Origin: Acidobacteriota bacterium
GTDB taxonomy: Bacteria; Acidobacteriota; Terriglobia; Terriglobales; Acidobacteriaceae
Reading direction: 5' to 3'
Length of the DNA stretch: 64,000 nt
Assembly: GCA_018268755.1 (NCBI GenBank)
Contig: JAFDVW010000009.1
Coordinates: forward strand, 186,001-250,000
Part shown: positions 53,181 through 62,501 of the stretch, piece by piece
Numbering within the stretch: the stretch's first letter is position 1
Layout of the letters: each line of letters opens with the position of its first letter
Notes under the pieces: model-generated
The model's database searches: none
Told to the model about the DNA's origin: nothing
What the model saw: the letters and a program-made list of their open reading frames with translations, nothing else
Translations under genes and position numbers: made by a program

Positions 53181-53927
53181 ATGAGCGCAGAAAAAAGTCC
53201 TGACAAACTTCTCGATGGCCTGGTCAGCAAGCTGCGCGAGGCCGCCGGCGAAAATCTGGTGAGCGTCATTCTCTATGGCTCGGCGGTGGCGGGAGGCTTC
53301 CACCCCGGGGTTTCCAACCTGAATGTCTTTTGCGTTCTCCAAGACGCCTCCTTCTCCGCCCTGCGGGCCCTGGAACCGGTGGCCAAGTGGTGGGACGGAC
53401 AGAAGCAGCCTCCGCCGCTCATCATGACCCGGCAGGAACTGGAGCGCTCGGCCGACGTCTTCGCCATCGAGTGGCTCGACATGAAGGCCAGCCACCGCGT
53501 GCTGCACGGATCGGACGTGCTCGAGCAGCTGCATATTCCCATGCATCTGCACCGTGTACAGGTGGAATATGAGCTGCGGGAAAAGCTGGTTCTGCTGCGC
53601 CAGAAGCTTCTTTTGCTTGCCCGCAACGATGAGAAGATGTGGGACCTGGTGCTGCATTCCGCGCCGTCCTTTCTTACCCTGTTCCGCCATGCCCTGATCG
53701 CCATGCAGGAAGCGCCGCCCGCCACTAAGGCGGAAGTGGTGCAGGCGCTGGCCAAACGGGCGGGATTTGATCCCTCCGGGATGCTGGAAGTCCTGGAGTT
53801 GCGCCAGCGCAGGGCCCATGCCGGAGAGTTCGATGTCTCCAGCCTTTGCGCCAGATACCTGGCGGCGATCGAGCACGTGACCGCCGCTGTCGATACAATA
53901 ATGGATTCGGGCAGTCCGAATTCCTAA
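53181..53927 (+). CDS. Nucleotidyltransferase-fold protein lacking the metal-binding DxD
   Basis: A 248-residue protein with an MNT/Pol-beta-like N-terminus. VILYGSAVAGGFHPGVSNLNVFCVL has the GS...G helix-start of nucleotidyltransferases, but the usual SDxD is SNLN, so both metal-binding Asp are missing. The rest is helical (YELREKLVLLRQKLLLLARN) like a HEPN/substrate-binding part. It is likely to be catalytically inactive, perhaps a regulator or partner. It lies between TPM and LemA genes and may be co-expressed with them. Confidence 0.65.
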   Translation: MSAEKSPDKLLDGLVSKLREAAGENLVSVILYGSAVAGGFHPGVSNLNVFCVLQDASFSALRALEPVAKWWDGQKQPPPLIMTRQELERSADVFAIEWLDMKASHRVLHGSDVLEQLHIPMHLHRVQVEYELREKLVLLRQKLLLLARNDEKMWDLVLHSAPSFLTLFRHALIAMQEAPPATKAEVVQALAKRAGFDPSGMLEVLELRQRRAHAGEFDVSSLCARYLAAIEHVTAAVDTIMDSGSPNS

Positions 53928-53955
53928 CCTCCAACTGTCTCGCAGGAGAAGAGAT

Positions 53956-54576
53956 ATGAAAAAGGGTTTGATTGTGGTCGCAGTGCTGGTGGTGATTGCA
54001 CTGTTTGCGTTTGGGCAGTACGTCGGCGTCCGCAATACTCTGGTCACCAAGAACGAAGCGGTAAAGGCCGCCTGGTCGCAGGTGGATATTGTCCTGCAGC
54101 GCCGCGCCGACCTCATCCCCAACCTGGTGAACACCGTGAAGGGCTACGCCCAACAGGAAGTCACCGTGTTCGGCGATATCGCCAAGGCGCGCTCCGCCCT
54201 GCTCTCCGCCGGCACGCCGCAAGACAAGATCGCCGCCAACCGGCAACTGGATGGCGCGCTGGGACGGCTGCTGCTGGTGGTGGAGAACTATCCGCAGTTG
54301 AAGTCGAATGAGAACTTCCTGCGCCTGCAGGATGAGCTGGCGGGCACGGAAAACCGCATCGCCGTGGAGCGCAAGCGCTACAACGACACGCTGCAGGACT
54401 ACAACACCTACGTGCAGAAGTTCCCCAACAACATCTTTGCCGGATGGGCGGGCTACAAGGTCAACGACGCCTACTTCACGGCCGACGCCGGATCGCGCCA
54501 GGCCCCGAAGGTCGACTTCGGCGCGCCGCAGAGCGCGACCCCACCGGCCACGCCGCAACCGGCCACCGCGCAATAA
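53956..54576 (+). CDS. LemA family membrane protein
   Basis: A 206-residue LemA protein. An N-terminal membrane helix (4-20) is followed by the LemA helical bundle ([59 protein letters not shown]). The C-terminus is a Pro/Ala-rich tail. GGAGAAGAG just before the ATG is a good ribosome-binding site. It occurs near TPM genes in many genomes, as here, and is probably involved in envelope organisation. trpD begins 2 bp after its stop. Confidence 0.92.
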   Translation: MKKGLIVVAVLVVIALFAFGQYVGVRNTLVTKNEAVKAAWSQVDIVLQRRADLIPNLVNTVKGYAQQEVTVFGDIAKARSALLSAGTPQDKIAANRQLDGALGRLLLVVENYPQLKSNENFLRLQDELAGTENRIAVERKRYNDTLQDYNTYVQKFPNNIFAGWAGYKVNDAYFTADAGSRQAPKVDFGAPQSATPPATPQPATAQ

Positions 54577-54578
54577 CC

Positions 54579-55625
54579 ATGATCCTCGACGCCCTGCATC
54601 GTATCGCCAACCATCGCGAGTCTCTTTCCCGGGAAGAGGCTCGCATGGTCATGACGGAGGTCCTTACCGGTCAATGCACGGACGCGCAGATTGCCGCCCT
54701 GCTGGTGGCCCTGCATATGAAGGGCGAGACGGTGGAGGAGATTGTTGGTTTTGCCGAAGCCATCCGCGCCGCGGCGGCGGCGCTGGCCTTGCCGGAAGAG
54801 TCCGCCGTCGATGTCAGTGACACTGAGCGCGATGCGTTGGTGGATACCTGCGGCACCGGCGGCGATGCCAGCGGCACCTTCAACATCTCGACCGCCACAG
54901 CTTTTGTGGTGGCGGGAGCCGGGGTACGGGTCGCCAAGCACGGCAATCGCAGCGTGACCTCAAAGTGCGGCTCGGCCGATGTGATGGAAGCGCTGGGCGT
55001 CAACATCAACCTGCTTCCTGAGCGCACCGCCGTCTGCCTGCAGGAAACGGGGATCGCATTTCTCTTTGCCCCCGCCATTCACTCCGCCGCCAAGTTTGTG
55101 CAACCGGCCCGCCGCGAGCTGAAGTTGCGCACCGTGTTCAATCTGCTCGGACCACTCACCAATCCGGCGCGGGCCTCCGCCCAGGTAGTCGGAGTTTATT
55201 CCGTCGACCTGGTGGAGAAGCTGGCCGAAGCGCTGAGCATGCTGGGCCTGCATCGCGCCCTGGTGGTCCACGGCATGGACGGGCTGGACGAAATCACCAT
55301 CAGCGGCCCCACCCGGATCGCCGAAGTGCGCGAGGGCGCAGTGCGCAGCTATGAAGTGACCCCGGAGGAGTTTGGCTTGCAACGCGCGCCGATGGAAGCC
55401 ATCGCCGGCGGCGATGCGCGGGCCAATGCCGATATCATCCGCCGCGTTCTTTCCGGAGAAAAATCGGCCCGGCGGGACGTCGTCCTGCTCAATGCCGCCG
55501 CCGGTCTGGTAGCGGCGGGCAAGGCCCATCATCTGACGGAGGCCCTGCCTCTTGCGGTGCAATCCATTGATTCGGGCGCGGCCGCAGCCAAGCTGGAGAA
55601 GCTGGCGCAGTTTTCCAGACAGTAG
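54579..55625 (+). CDS. trpD: Anthranilate phosphoribosyltransferase
   Basis: A 348-residue enzyme of tryptophan synthesis that joins anthranilate to PRPP. CGTGGD (91-96) and [21 protein letters not shown] are the PRPP- and anthranilate-binding motifs. It starts at the ATG at 54579, 2 bp after lemA, and the longer reading from 54444 is only overlap with lemA. Other trp genes are not in the window except trpS at 37.0 kb. No clear ribosome-binding site is visible, so it may be coupled to lemA translation. Confidence 0.93.
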   Translation: MILDALHRIANHRESLSREEARMVMTEVLTGQCTDAQIAALLVALHMKGETVEEIVGFAEAIRAAAAALALPEESAVDVSDTERDALVDTCGTGGDASGTFNISTATAFVVAGAGVRVAKHGNRSVTSKCGSADVMEALGVNINLLPERTAVCLQETGIAFLFAPAIHSAAKFVQPARRELKLRTVFNLLGPLTNPARASAQVVGVYSVDLVEKLAEALSMLGLHRALVVHGMDGLDEITISGPTRIAEVREGAVRSYEVTPEEFGLQRAPMEAIAGGDARANADIIRRVLSGEKSARRDVVLLNAAAGLVAAGKAHHLTEALPLAVQSIDSGAAAAKLEKLAQFSRQ

Positions 55626-55670
55626 GCGCCGGATTTCCCAGTGGCATTTCCCAGAAATGATCGAGCGAGG

Positions 55671-57317
55671 TTATCGCCCGGCCGGGCTTTGGCTGGATAC
55701 CTGGTGTTGCTTGAGCCAGTCATTGGCTTGTTGCTGTGCCGCCAGGGTCTGGCTGCGGGTCATGCGCGAGGCCAGGACGGCCACGCGATATTTGCTGGCT
55801 TCGTCCCCGCCCGCCTGGGCCAGCACGGACCAGAAGTAGGCTTTGCCAATGTCCTGTGGCACACCGCGCCCCGCCCAATAGTAGGCCCCCAGGGTCGCCT
55901 GGGCCACCACGTGGCCTTGCTCCGCGGCTTTGCCAAACCACTGCACCGCTTCCGAGTAATCCTGGGGAACATCTTCCCCGGTCGCATAATGCACGCCCAC
56001 GGCGAACTGGGAAGGCGCATCGCCTTTTTGCGCCAAAGCGCGCAAGCCGTCGAAACTCAGGGCGGGCACCGAAGCAGCGGTCTTGGGCGCTGCTACCGAG
56101 CTGGCGTGGGCGACCTCGGCGCTCTTGTGTCCCGTGCGGGGATAAAAAATCCAGGCCCCGGCAAACAGCAGGGTCGCGACCACCGCAATCTGCAAGCCGC
56201 GACGGAAATAGGGGGCAGCCTGCGCCGGAACGCGAATCTTCAACTCGCTCTTCCCCGGCAAATCTTCCGCCTCGGCCGCCTCGGAGCTGGTGCGCGGAAC
56301 CTCCCCGTTAGTTTCCTCCAGGAGTGATGACCGACCAGAGCCCCCCACCTCTCCCTGGGACCGCTCCACGGCCTCGGCCACGTACTCACTCATGCGTTGC
56401 ACGATGATCACGTGCGTGCCGCTGAAAGCCTGTGGGACGCCGGCAAAGACTTCCACGATCCCAATCACCGCCCGCTCCGAGATCACAGGAGCGGCCAAAA
56501 TAGAGCGAATCCCCAGGGCCTGGCAGGTTTCCCGGTCTACATAGGGGTCCGTCTCAGAGTCATCGCAGCGCATAAGCCGTCCGCTGCGAACACATTCTCC
56601 GGAAAATCCGCTCTCCACCTGCAGGCGCACGCCCGGGCCGGGAGCATCCTCGCCGGAGCTGGCGCGGCACACCATTTCTTTGCCATCGCCCAGGGCTATG
56701 GCCGCCCCGGAAGCGCCGGTAAAAGCAAGGGAGCGCTCGGCAAGCAGGGTTAGAGCGCCTTCCAGGTCTGCGCCCAACAAGGCCACTTCGCGCTGCACGG
56801 CCGCCAATCCTGACAAAATGGAGGTGTAATCCGGGGCCTCTCGCAGGCCGGGAGCGGCAGCCTGCCGCCCACTATCGTCGCCTTCGTGGAGTTCCTCGCG
56901 GATGACGGCACGGGCGGCCACATGGTTGACACAGGCCACCACCATATTCAGGAAGAGCCACTCCCGCAGCTGGCGCAAGGAAGAATCGGGCATGCTAGGA
57001 AAATGCAGGCCGGTCCGGCCGGAAGCTCCCGTCCAAACCACAGATCCCGTGGTGTAAATATGTGCCTTGGTCTCGGACAGGTCGAGACACAGATTGACTT
57101 CGCTTCCCACCGTCAAAGGGGACGAGCTCTGCATGCACAGGCCTTGCTCGCTGAGGTCGATGACTTCACTCAAATCGAGGGCCATGCTGCTGCTATTGCC
57201 GGAAAGGGAGGCGTAAGCCGGAGAGTGGACCTTCTGCCGCACGCAGCGGCGTCTTTCCTGCAACGACGGGTTCGGTGACCGGCCCGGTTCCGCCGGATTC
57301 ATCCCGAGGGGCAACAT
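55671..57317 (-). CDS. PilZ-GAF-Sel1 membrane protein
   Basis: A 548-residue protein with an unusual domain order. An N-terminal PilZ-like segment (RRRCVRQKVHSPAYASL, VIDLSEQGLCMQ) could bind cyclic di-GMP. A GAF domain spans about 180-330 (ASGAAIALGDGKEMVCRA, VRSGRLMRCDDSETDPYV, DRETCQALGIRSILAAPV). A membrane helix (IAVVATLLFAGAWIFYP) is near residue 385, and a C-terminal Sel1-like repeat region ends near 535. The adjacent gene has a closely related GAF domain. It probably couples nucleotide or small-molecule sensing to envelope functions. Confidence 0.82.
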   Translation of the reverse strand: MLPLGMNPAEPGRSPNPSLQERRRCVRQKVHSPAYASLSGNSSSMALDLSEVIDLSEQGLCMQSSSPLTVGSEVNLCLDLSETKAHIYTTGSVVWTGASGRTGLHFPSMPDSSLRQLREWLFLNMVVACVNHVAARAVIREELHEGDDSGRQAAAPGLREAPDYTSILSGLAAVQREVALLGADLEGALTLLAERSLAFTGASGAAIALGDGKEMVCRASSGEDAPGPGVRLQVESGFSGECVRSGRLMRCDDSETDPYVDRETCQALGIRSILAAPVISERAVIGIVEVFAGVPQAFSGTHVIIVQRMSEYVAEAVERSQGEVGGSGRSSLLEETNGEVPRTSSEAAEAEDLPGKSELKIRVPAQAAPYFRRGLQIAVVATLLFAGAWIFYPRTGHKSAEVAHASSVAAPKTAASVPALSFDGLRALAQKGDAPSQFAVGVHYATGEDVPQDYSEAVQWFGKAAEQGHVVAQATLGAYYWAGRGVPQDIGKAYFWSVLAQAGGDEASKYRVAVLASRMTRSQTLAAQQQANDWLKQHQVSSQSPAGR

Positions 57318-57384
57318 AGGAGTTCCACCATATTACTCCAAGGAGAAAACCAGCCAGGAGTTCTTTTCCGTTCCAAAGGACGGA

Positions 57385-58206
57385 CTAGGCGGAGCGGCGT
57401 TCGGCGAGTTGCCGCAGATTGGAAAGCCGCGACATGGCCGCCACCATCATGCCGGAGAGGTGCTGCATGGTGGCAACGTCCCTTCCATCGAAGGCATAAG
57501 GCGCCGAGGAGAGCACTTCGAAGACTCCCAGGGTGCGGCGGAAATGGCGTAAGGGAGCAGCCAGAATCGAGCGTACGCCCAGGCGGCGGCAGGTGGCCAG
57601 GTCCACGCGCGGATTGCGCTCGGTATCGTGGCAAACCACCACTTCCCCGGTGCGGACACAATCGGCGGAGATGCCGGAATCCGTCTGCAGACGCACCCCC
57701 AGATCAGGAGCGGTGCGGCCGGCACGGGCACGGCACACAATCTCATCTCCCTTGCGCAGCGCGATGGCGGCGCCGGTGGCCCGGGTCAGCGATTGGGCAC
57801 GCTCGGCAATCACGTGAATGGCCGGCTCCAGGTTGATTTCGTAAGGGTGAATTTCCGCGTTCATGCTGATTACGGAGGCCCCGCTGCTGCTGCGCACATG
57901 GTGGCGATTGGGGGCAAACGCGCTGAAGGACGCGGGCATGTAATTCTCCGCAGAGGTAACGGTCGAAGCGGGCACGGTGCGTAACAGATCGCGCACCAGC
58001 CGGTCGAGCTCGGCATCCGCGATCAGATGGGCCGTCTGCTGGCCGCGCATGGATCCGCCCAGAACACGGGAAAGGCTCAGCACCGCCTGACTCCCGCATG
58101 CCAGACAATTGGGAGTATTGTTCTCGCTGATCATTTCGCATTCCACGCAGAAGACCGCGGTCTGCAACGATAAGAACTTGATGTCCTCCAGCTTGACCCA
58201 GCCCAT
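57385..58206 (-). CDS. GAF-domain protein with N-terminal zinc-ribbon-like motif
   Basis: A 273-residue protein. Two CxxC pairs near the start (CVECEM and CLACGS) resemble a zinc ribbon. A GAF domain lies about 125-265 (ATGAAIALRKGDEIVCRA, VRTGEVVVCHDTERNPRV, DLATCRRLGVRSILAAPL). It is similar in sequence to the GAF domain of the next gene downstream (55671-57317), with 67 bp between the genes, so the pair probably arose by tandem duplication. Ligand and output are unknown. Confidence 0.75.
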   Translation of the reverse strand: MGWVKLEDIKFLSLQTAVFCVECEMISENNTPNCLACGSQAVLSLSRVLGGSMRGQQTAHLIADAELDRLVRDLLRTVPASTVTSAENYMPASFSAFAPNRHHVRSSSGASVISMNAEIHPYEINLEPAIHVIAERAQSLTRATGAAIALRKGDEIVCRARAGRTAPDLGVRLQTDSGISADCVRTGEVVVCHDTERNPRVDLATCRRLGVRSILAAPLRHFRRTLGVFEVLSSAPYAFDGRDVATMQHLSGMMVAAMSRLSNLRQLAERRSA

Positions 58207-58347
58207 CGTTCAGTGACCCTCTTTCAGTGTCCCTCCCACATACAGGGAAGTACTGACGTTAAATGTGGGGAGTATTCCTCAGAAGTGGCTGAGCTGGTTC
58301 CGTCTGTGGATAACTTGCGCGGGGCGGGCAAACCGCTGTGGATATTT

Positions 58348-60000
58348 TTACCCCGCTTGGGCCGCCGCCAACACGGGATTCTCCGCCTGCGCCGCCAGCT
58401 CTACGCTTTGCGCGACGACGGCGCGATCCAACGCCTCCGCCAGGGCCACGGGAAAGACCGAGGTCAGGAGATTGATGTCGAGCTGCAGATCGCGCTGGCT
58501 ATAGAGACGATAGATGGCGAGCGTGCCGCAACGGCGATGCGTGCTGGTCACCAGGTCCAGATTCAGACTCCATGCACTCACCATGGCGTGGGCATAGGTC
58601 CCGGGTTTTCTCCAGCGCAGGCGCGGCGGTTTGCCGTGTTCGACGATGAGCTGCAGTCCGGGAATTTCCGGAAGCTGGACCGGCGTTGCCTGCAAACGCA
58701 GCTCAAAGACATCGAAATCGTTGCCCTCGAAGGCCGCCGTCAGGATGCGGCCCAGCTGGTCGTAACTCTGCGCGACCTTCAACTCCTCGATGGCGCGGCG
58801 AATGGCGAGATTGTTCACGAAGACCTGCCGCTGTCCCATCGTCCGTTGCGCGATGCGGCGAAGTTCGCCAAACTCCAGATAGTTCAGGTGCTGCACTCCT
58901 ACCCAAACCCCAACTCCCAGCACCGCCAGCACCAGGCCCAGCGTGCTGCCCGTGGGCCAGAGCAAAAACAAGCTCAACATGGCAAACACGGCGGAGACGC
59001 CATAGAGAACAATGACCGCCTGACGCTGCGACATGCCGCGTTCCAGCAACTTGTGATGAATGTGTTCGCGGTCCGCGGTGAACACCGGGCGGCCGCTGAT
59101 GAAACGCCGCAACACGGAAAGCGTGGTTTCGAGAATCGGTAATCCAAACGAAACCATAGGGATGGCCACCGCGATGAGGGTGGGCGCCTTCTGCGCTCCT
59201 TGCAGGGCCAGCGCACTCAACATGAAGCCGATAAACAAGCTGCCGCTATCGCCCAGGAAGATGGTCGCAGGATTGAAGTTGTAGCGGAGAAAGCCCAGCA
59301 CCGCGCCGGCCAGCGCCAGGGTCATCAGCGGCACCATCGGGGTCTGGCTGACCAGGGCGGCCACAAACACGACCGTGGTGGAGAACAACGCCGAGCCCGC
59401 CGCCAGCCCGTCCAGGCCATCGATCAGGTTAAAAGCATTGGTGATGGCCAGGACCCACAGAATGGTCAGGGGCAGGCTGATCATCCAGGAAAAATGATGA
59501 TCGCCAAAAAGCACTGGCAGATCGAGAATACGCAGACCACCGGCATACAGCATGGCCGCGGCCAGGGCCTGCACGCCGAACTTCAGATAGACACTGGCCC
59601 CATGCAAATCGTCGTAGACACCCAGGGAAAAGACCAGAAAGCCGGGGACGAGAATAGTCAGAAGAGATTGCGGCGATGCCCCCCAGGCCAGGCCGGGATT
59701 CCAGAAATTCAATCCCAGGGCCGCCACCAGCGCGGCCAGGAACGAGGCCATGATGGCAATGCCGCCAATGCGTGGGAGCGGCCGGCTATGCAAATGGCGC
59801 TGCGGGCCGGGTGGCGCGACCCACCCGCGAGCGACCGCCCAGTTCCGTATGTACCTGGTGAGGACAAACGAAAACAGCAGCGACACCAGGAAAATTCCCA
59901 GGTAGAACGGTGTCAACAGCTTCCCCCCGTCGCCCGAAGGACGCAGGCCGGCCTCTATCTGCCAAGCAACGCTCGCCTTCAGTGCGAAAGCCAAAAGCAC
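58348..60000 (-). CDS. WecA-type UDP-sugar:undecaprenyl-phosphate phosphotransferase with extra C-terminal domain
   Basis: A 550-residue polytopic protein of the MraY/WecA family. Signature parts are GPQRHLHSRPLPRIGG (about 80-95), YDDLHG, NLIDGLDGLAAGS, FLGDSGSLF and the ADREHIHHKLLERGMS loop. The catalytic core ends near residue 350. About 190 further residues form two more helices and a soluble domain that I do not recognise. It starts with GTG at 60000, GGAAC upstream. It would load the first sugar phosphate onto the lipid carrier for exopolysaccharide. Divergent from the export gene. Confidence 0.85.
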   Translation of the reverse strand: MLLAFALKASVAWQIEAGLRPSGDGGKLLTPFYLGIFLVSLLFSFVLTRYIRNWAVARGWVAPPGPQRHLHSRPLPRIGGIAIMASFLAALVAALGLNFWNPGLAWGASPQSLLTILVPGFLVFSLGVYDDLHGASVYLKFGVQALAAAMLYAGGLRILDLPVLFGDHHFSWMISLPLTILWVLAITNAFNLIDGLDGLAAGSALFSTTVVFVAALVSQTPMVPLMTLALAGAVLGFLRYNFNPATIFLGDSGSLFIGFMLSALALQGAQKAPTLIAVAIPMVSFGLPILETTLSVLRRFISGRPVFTADREHIHHKLLERGMSQRQAVIVLYGVSAVFAMLSLFLLWPTGSTLGLVLAVLGVGVWVGVQHLNYLEFGELRRIAQRTMGQRQVFVNNLAIRRAIEELKVAQSYDQLGRILTAAFEGNDFDVFELRLQATPVQLPEIPGLQLIVEHGKPPRLRWRKPGTYAHAMVSAWSLNLDLVTSTHRRCGTLAIYRLYSQRDLQLDINLLTSVFPVALAEALDRAVVAQSVELAAQAENPVLAAAQAG

Positions 60001-60189
60001 AAAAGTTCCGTTGTTAGCACTCTAGGGAATCTCCCGCAGCGCCACAATTCTCTTTCTTGGTTCCCCGAACAACCGCCACGCAATCCGCCCAAATGAAGAA
60101 AAGTATCTGTTTCCAAGTTTGAGGCGAGGGCGGTTTCGTTCGTTTTTGCGAATCTCACGCGTGCTAGACTGCGATCCATTGGTGGGAAC

Positions 60190-61152
60190 ATGATTCGGAT
60201 CAAGAGTTCGCGTAATGCTGCGGGAAGCGCGTTGACGCTGGTGACGCTGGCCATGTTGGCATGGGGACCACGTCTGCATGCACAGGAGGCACAGGCCTTG
60301 CCTGACGCCATGGCTGCCCCACAAGGTAAAGCCTCGGTTTTGCGCCTGGGGCCCGGCGATCTGCTGGAACTCAACGTCTACAACGTCCCCGAACTCACCA
60401 CCAAGACCCGTATCGGCAGCAATGGTGATGTCTACTTGCCGCTGGTGGATTATGTCCATGTGGCGGGACTCAGCCTGGAAGACGCGCAGGCCCTGATTGA
60501 AAAGCGCCTTTCCGATGGCGGATTCGTGAACGACCCGCATGTCACCCTGTTTGTCTCGGAATATGCCTCCCAGGGTGTCAGCTTGCTGGGTGAAGTCATG
60601 AAGCCGGGAGTATATCCGGCCCTCGGCCAGCAGCGCTTGTTCGATCTGATCTCCTCCGCCGGCGGGCTGACGGAAAAGGCCGGGCGGGACGCCACCATCA
60701 CGCATCGCGATCAGAACGGCAAAGCCACCGTCGTCCCCTTGGGCAAGAATCTCGCCGACCTGCCCGACAGCAACGTGACGGTCCTCCCGGGAGACACGGT
60801 GGTCATCCGCAAGGCGGACGTGGTGTACGTGGTGGGCGATGTAGGCCGGCCCAGCGGGTTTCTCATGGATAACGGAAGGTTGACCGTTCTGCAAGCCATC
60901 GCGCTGGCGGGAGGCACGACCCGCACCTCCAAGCTCAGCGATGCCCGCATCCTGCGGAAGGGGCCGAACGGCACCGCCGAAACCCGGATCGAACTGAAAA
61001 AGATCCTGCAAGCCAAAACCGCGGATGTTCCCATGCAGGCCGATGACATTCTGTTTATTCCGACCAGCACGGGCCGCATCGTGGGCACCCGTTCCCTGGA
61101 AGCGGTCGTGCAGGCTGCCACGGCCCTGAGCATCGTAGCCATCCGCCCGTAA
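60190..61152 (+). CDS. Wza-like polysaccharide export (OPX) protein
   Basis: A 320-residue exported protein. A signal peptide (TLVTLAMLAWGPRLHAQ) precedes a Poly_export domain (LGPGDLLELNVYNVPELTTK) and two SLBB-type beta-grasp domains (SLLGEVMKPGVYPALGQQRL and VVYVVGDVGRPSGFLMDNGR). The lipobox Cys typical of many OPX proteins is absent. It forms or feeds the outer-membrane exit of a capsule or exopolysaccharide. It faces the initiating transferase gene across a 189-bp divergent region. Confidence 0.92.
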   Translation: MIRIKSSRNAAGSALTLVTLAMLAWGPRLHAQEAQALPDAMAAPQGKASVLRLGPGDLLELNVYNVPELTTKTRIGSNGDVYLPLVDYVHVAGLSLEDAQALIEKRLSDGGFVNDPHVTLFVSEYASQGVSLLGEVMKPGVYPALGQQRLFDLISSAGGLTEKAGRDATITHRDQNGKATVVPLGKNLADLPDSNVTVLPGDTVVIRKADVVYVVGDVGRPSGFLMDNGRLTVLQAIALAGGTTRTSKLSDARILRKGPNGTAETRIELKKILQAKTADVPMQADDILFIPTSTGRIVGTRSLEAVVQAATALSIVAIRP

Positions 61153-61167
61153 TCGCGCCCGCAGCCG

Positions 61168-62430
61168 TTAGGCGGCCAGGCTATGGGGCGGTGCTTTTCC
61201 CAGCAGTTCTTCGCAGATTTCCAGATAATCCATGGCGGTACGCTGACGGGAAAGATGCTGCTGGATATACCAGCGTCCATTCGCCCCCAGCACTTTGCAC
61301 AATGAAGGATTGGCTGCCAGGTTGAGGATGGCCCGGCACAAGCCGCTGGCGGATTCCGGCTCCACGAAGACGCCGGCGTGCGCGTTCTCCACGATTTGCC
61401 GGGCTTGCCCGTCCACGGCCAGGACCACTGGGCGCGCGCAAGCCATGAATTCCAGCATCTTGGTGGGGATCACGGTCTTGAACAGGTCCGTCTTTTTTAA
61501 CAACACCAGGCTGGCGTCACAGGCGCTGATATAGGCGGGAATTTTTTCCCGCGGCTGCTGCGCCAGGAAGCGTACGTTGTGGAGGCCGCGGTTTTCTGCC
61601 AGAGCCTGAATACGCGCCTTCTCCGCACCTTCGCCGATCAGCAGAAAATGTATGTGCGGGGCCGACTGCTGCAGTGTGGCGGCAGAGTCAAGCAGCGTTT
61701 CCAGGCCGTGCGCCATGCCCATGGTGCCGATATAGCAAACGGTAAACTTCCCTTCCAGGCCGAGTTCGCGGCGCAGGACATCGGCGCTCTGCGGACGAAA
61801 CAGGTCGGTCTCGACCCCGTTTTCGACCAGCGCAATCTTTTCGCTGGGCACCCTCCAGCGTTGCGTCAGCACATCGCGGAAGGCTGGACTTACGATCACG
61901 ATGCGTTGGCTGTGGCGATAAAGGAACCCGGCCACCCGCCGCAGGCTGCGCTGCAGCCAAGAGTTCTCGCCTCCCACCCCGACCGCGGACAACGACTCGG
62001 GCCACAGGTCGCGCACTTCAAAGATCAACGGCACACCGCGCAGGCGGGAAATCCACCATCCGGAGAGCCCGACCAGCAATTGCGGCGAGCTGGCGATGAT
62101 GACGTCCGGCTTCTCCAGAACTGTGCCGGTGAGCGCGGCCGAAACACAAAACGAGCTGTAATTCAGCATGCGCTCCCAGGCTTTGCGGTTGGGAAAAGGC
62201 AACAACCACGTGCGTATGACCTGAACTCCCTCTTTCCTCTCGCGCACTACCAGACGGCGAAACGCACGCCGATATTCCTCCGGTACAACCCCGGTCGGAT
62301 GGTTGGGAAAGCCGGTGAGCACGGTGACCTCGTGCCCGGCGCGCACCCAATGCCGCGCCAGCTCCGAGGCACGGGCCGCGGGCGCTCCCATCTCCGGCGG
62401 AAAGTATTGGGAAACGTAAAGGATCTTCAC
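61168..62430 (-). CDS. GT4-family glycosyltransferase (WbuB-like)
   Basis: A 420-residue two-domain GT-B glycosyltransferase. The N-terminal part begins MKILYVSQYFPPEMGAPAAR, typical of WbuB/WcaI-like sugar transferases. The C-terminal nucleotide-sugar domain has CYIGTMGMAHGLETLLDSAA and the E..PRE-type region (LAQQPREKIPAYISACDASL, MLEFMACARPVV). It is cytoplasmic. It converges on the OPX gene (15 bp between stops) and lies in the same direction as the epimerase gene. Donor sugar is unknown, commonly FucNAc, GlcNAc or uronic acid in this group. Confidence 0.9.
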   Translation of the reverse strand: MKILYVSQYFPPEMGAPAARASELARHWVRAGHEVTVLTGFPNHPTGVVPEEYRRAFRRLVVRERKEGVQVIRTWLLPFPNRKAWERMLNYSSFCVSAALTGTVLEKPDVIIASSPQLLVGLSGWWISRLRGVPLIFEVRDLWPESLSAVGVGGENSWLQRSLRRVAGFLYRHSQRIVIVSPAFRDVLTQRWRVPSEKIALVENGVETDLFRPQSADVLRRELGLEGKFTVCYIGTMGMAHGLETLLDSAATLQQSAPHIHFLLIGEGAEKARIQALAENRGLHNVRFLAQQPREKIPAYISACDASLVLLKKTDLFKTVIPTKMLEFMACARPVVLAVDGQARQIVENAHAGVFVEPESASGLCRAILNLAANPSLCKVLGANGRWYIQQHLSRQRTAMDYLEICEELLGKAPPHSLAA

Positions 62431-62501
62431 CGTCTGACTCTCAGAAATCTTGGCAGGAGGGTCGCCTTGCCGCTATATCAAGCGAGGTACGCGCGCGAAA
62501 G

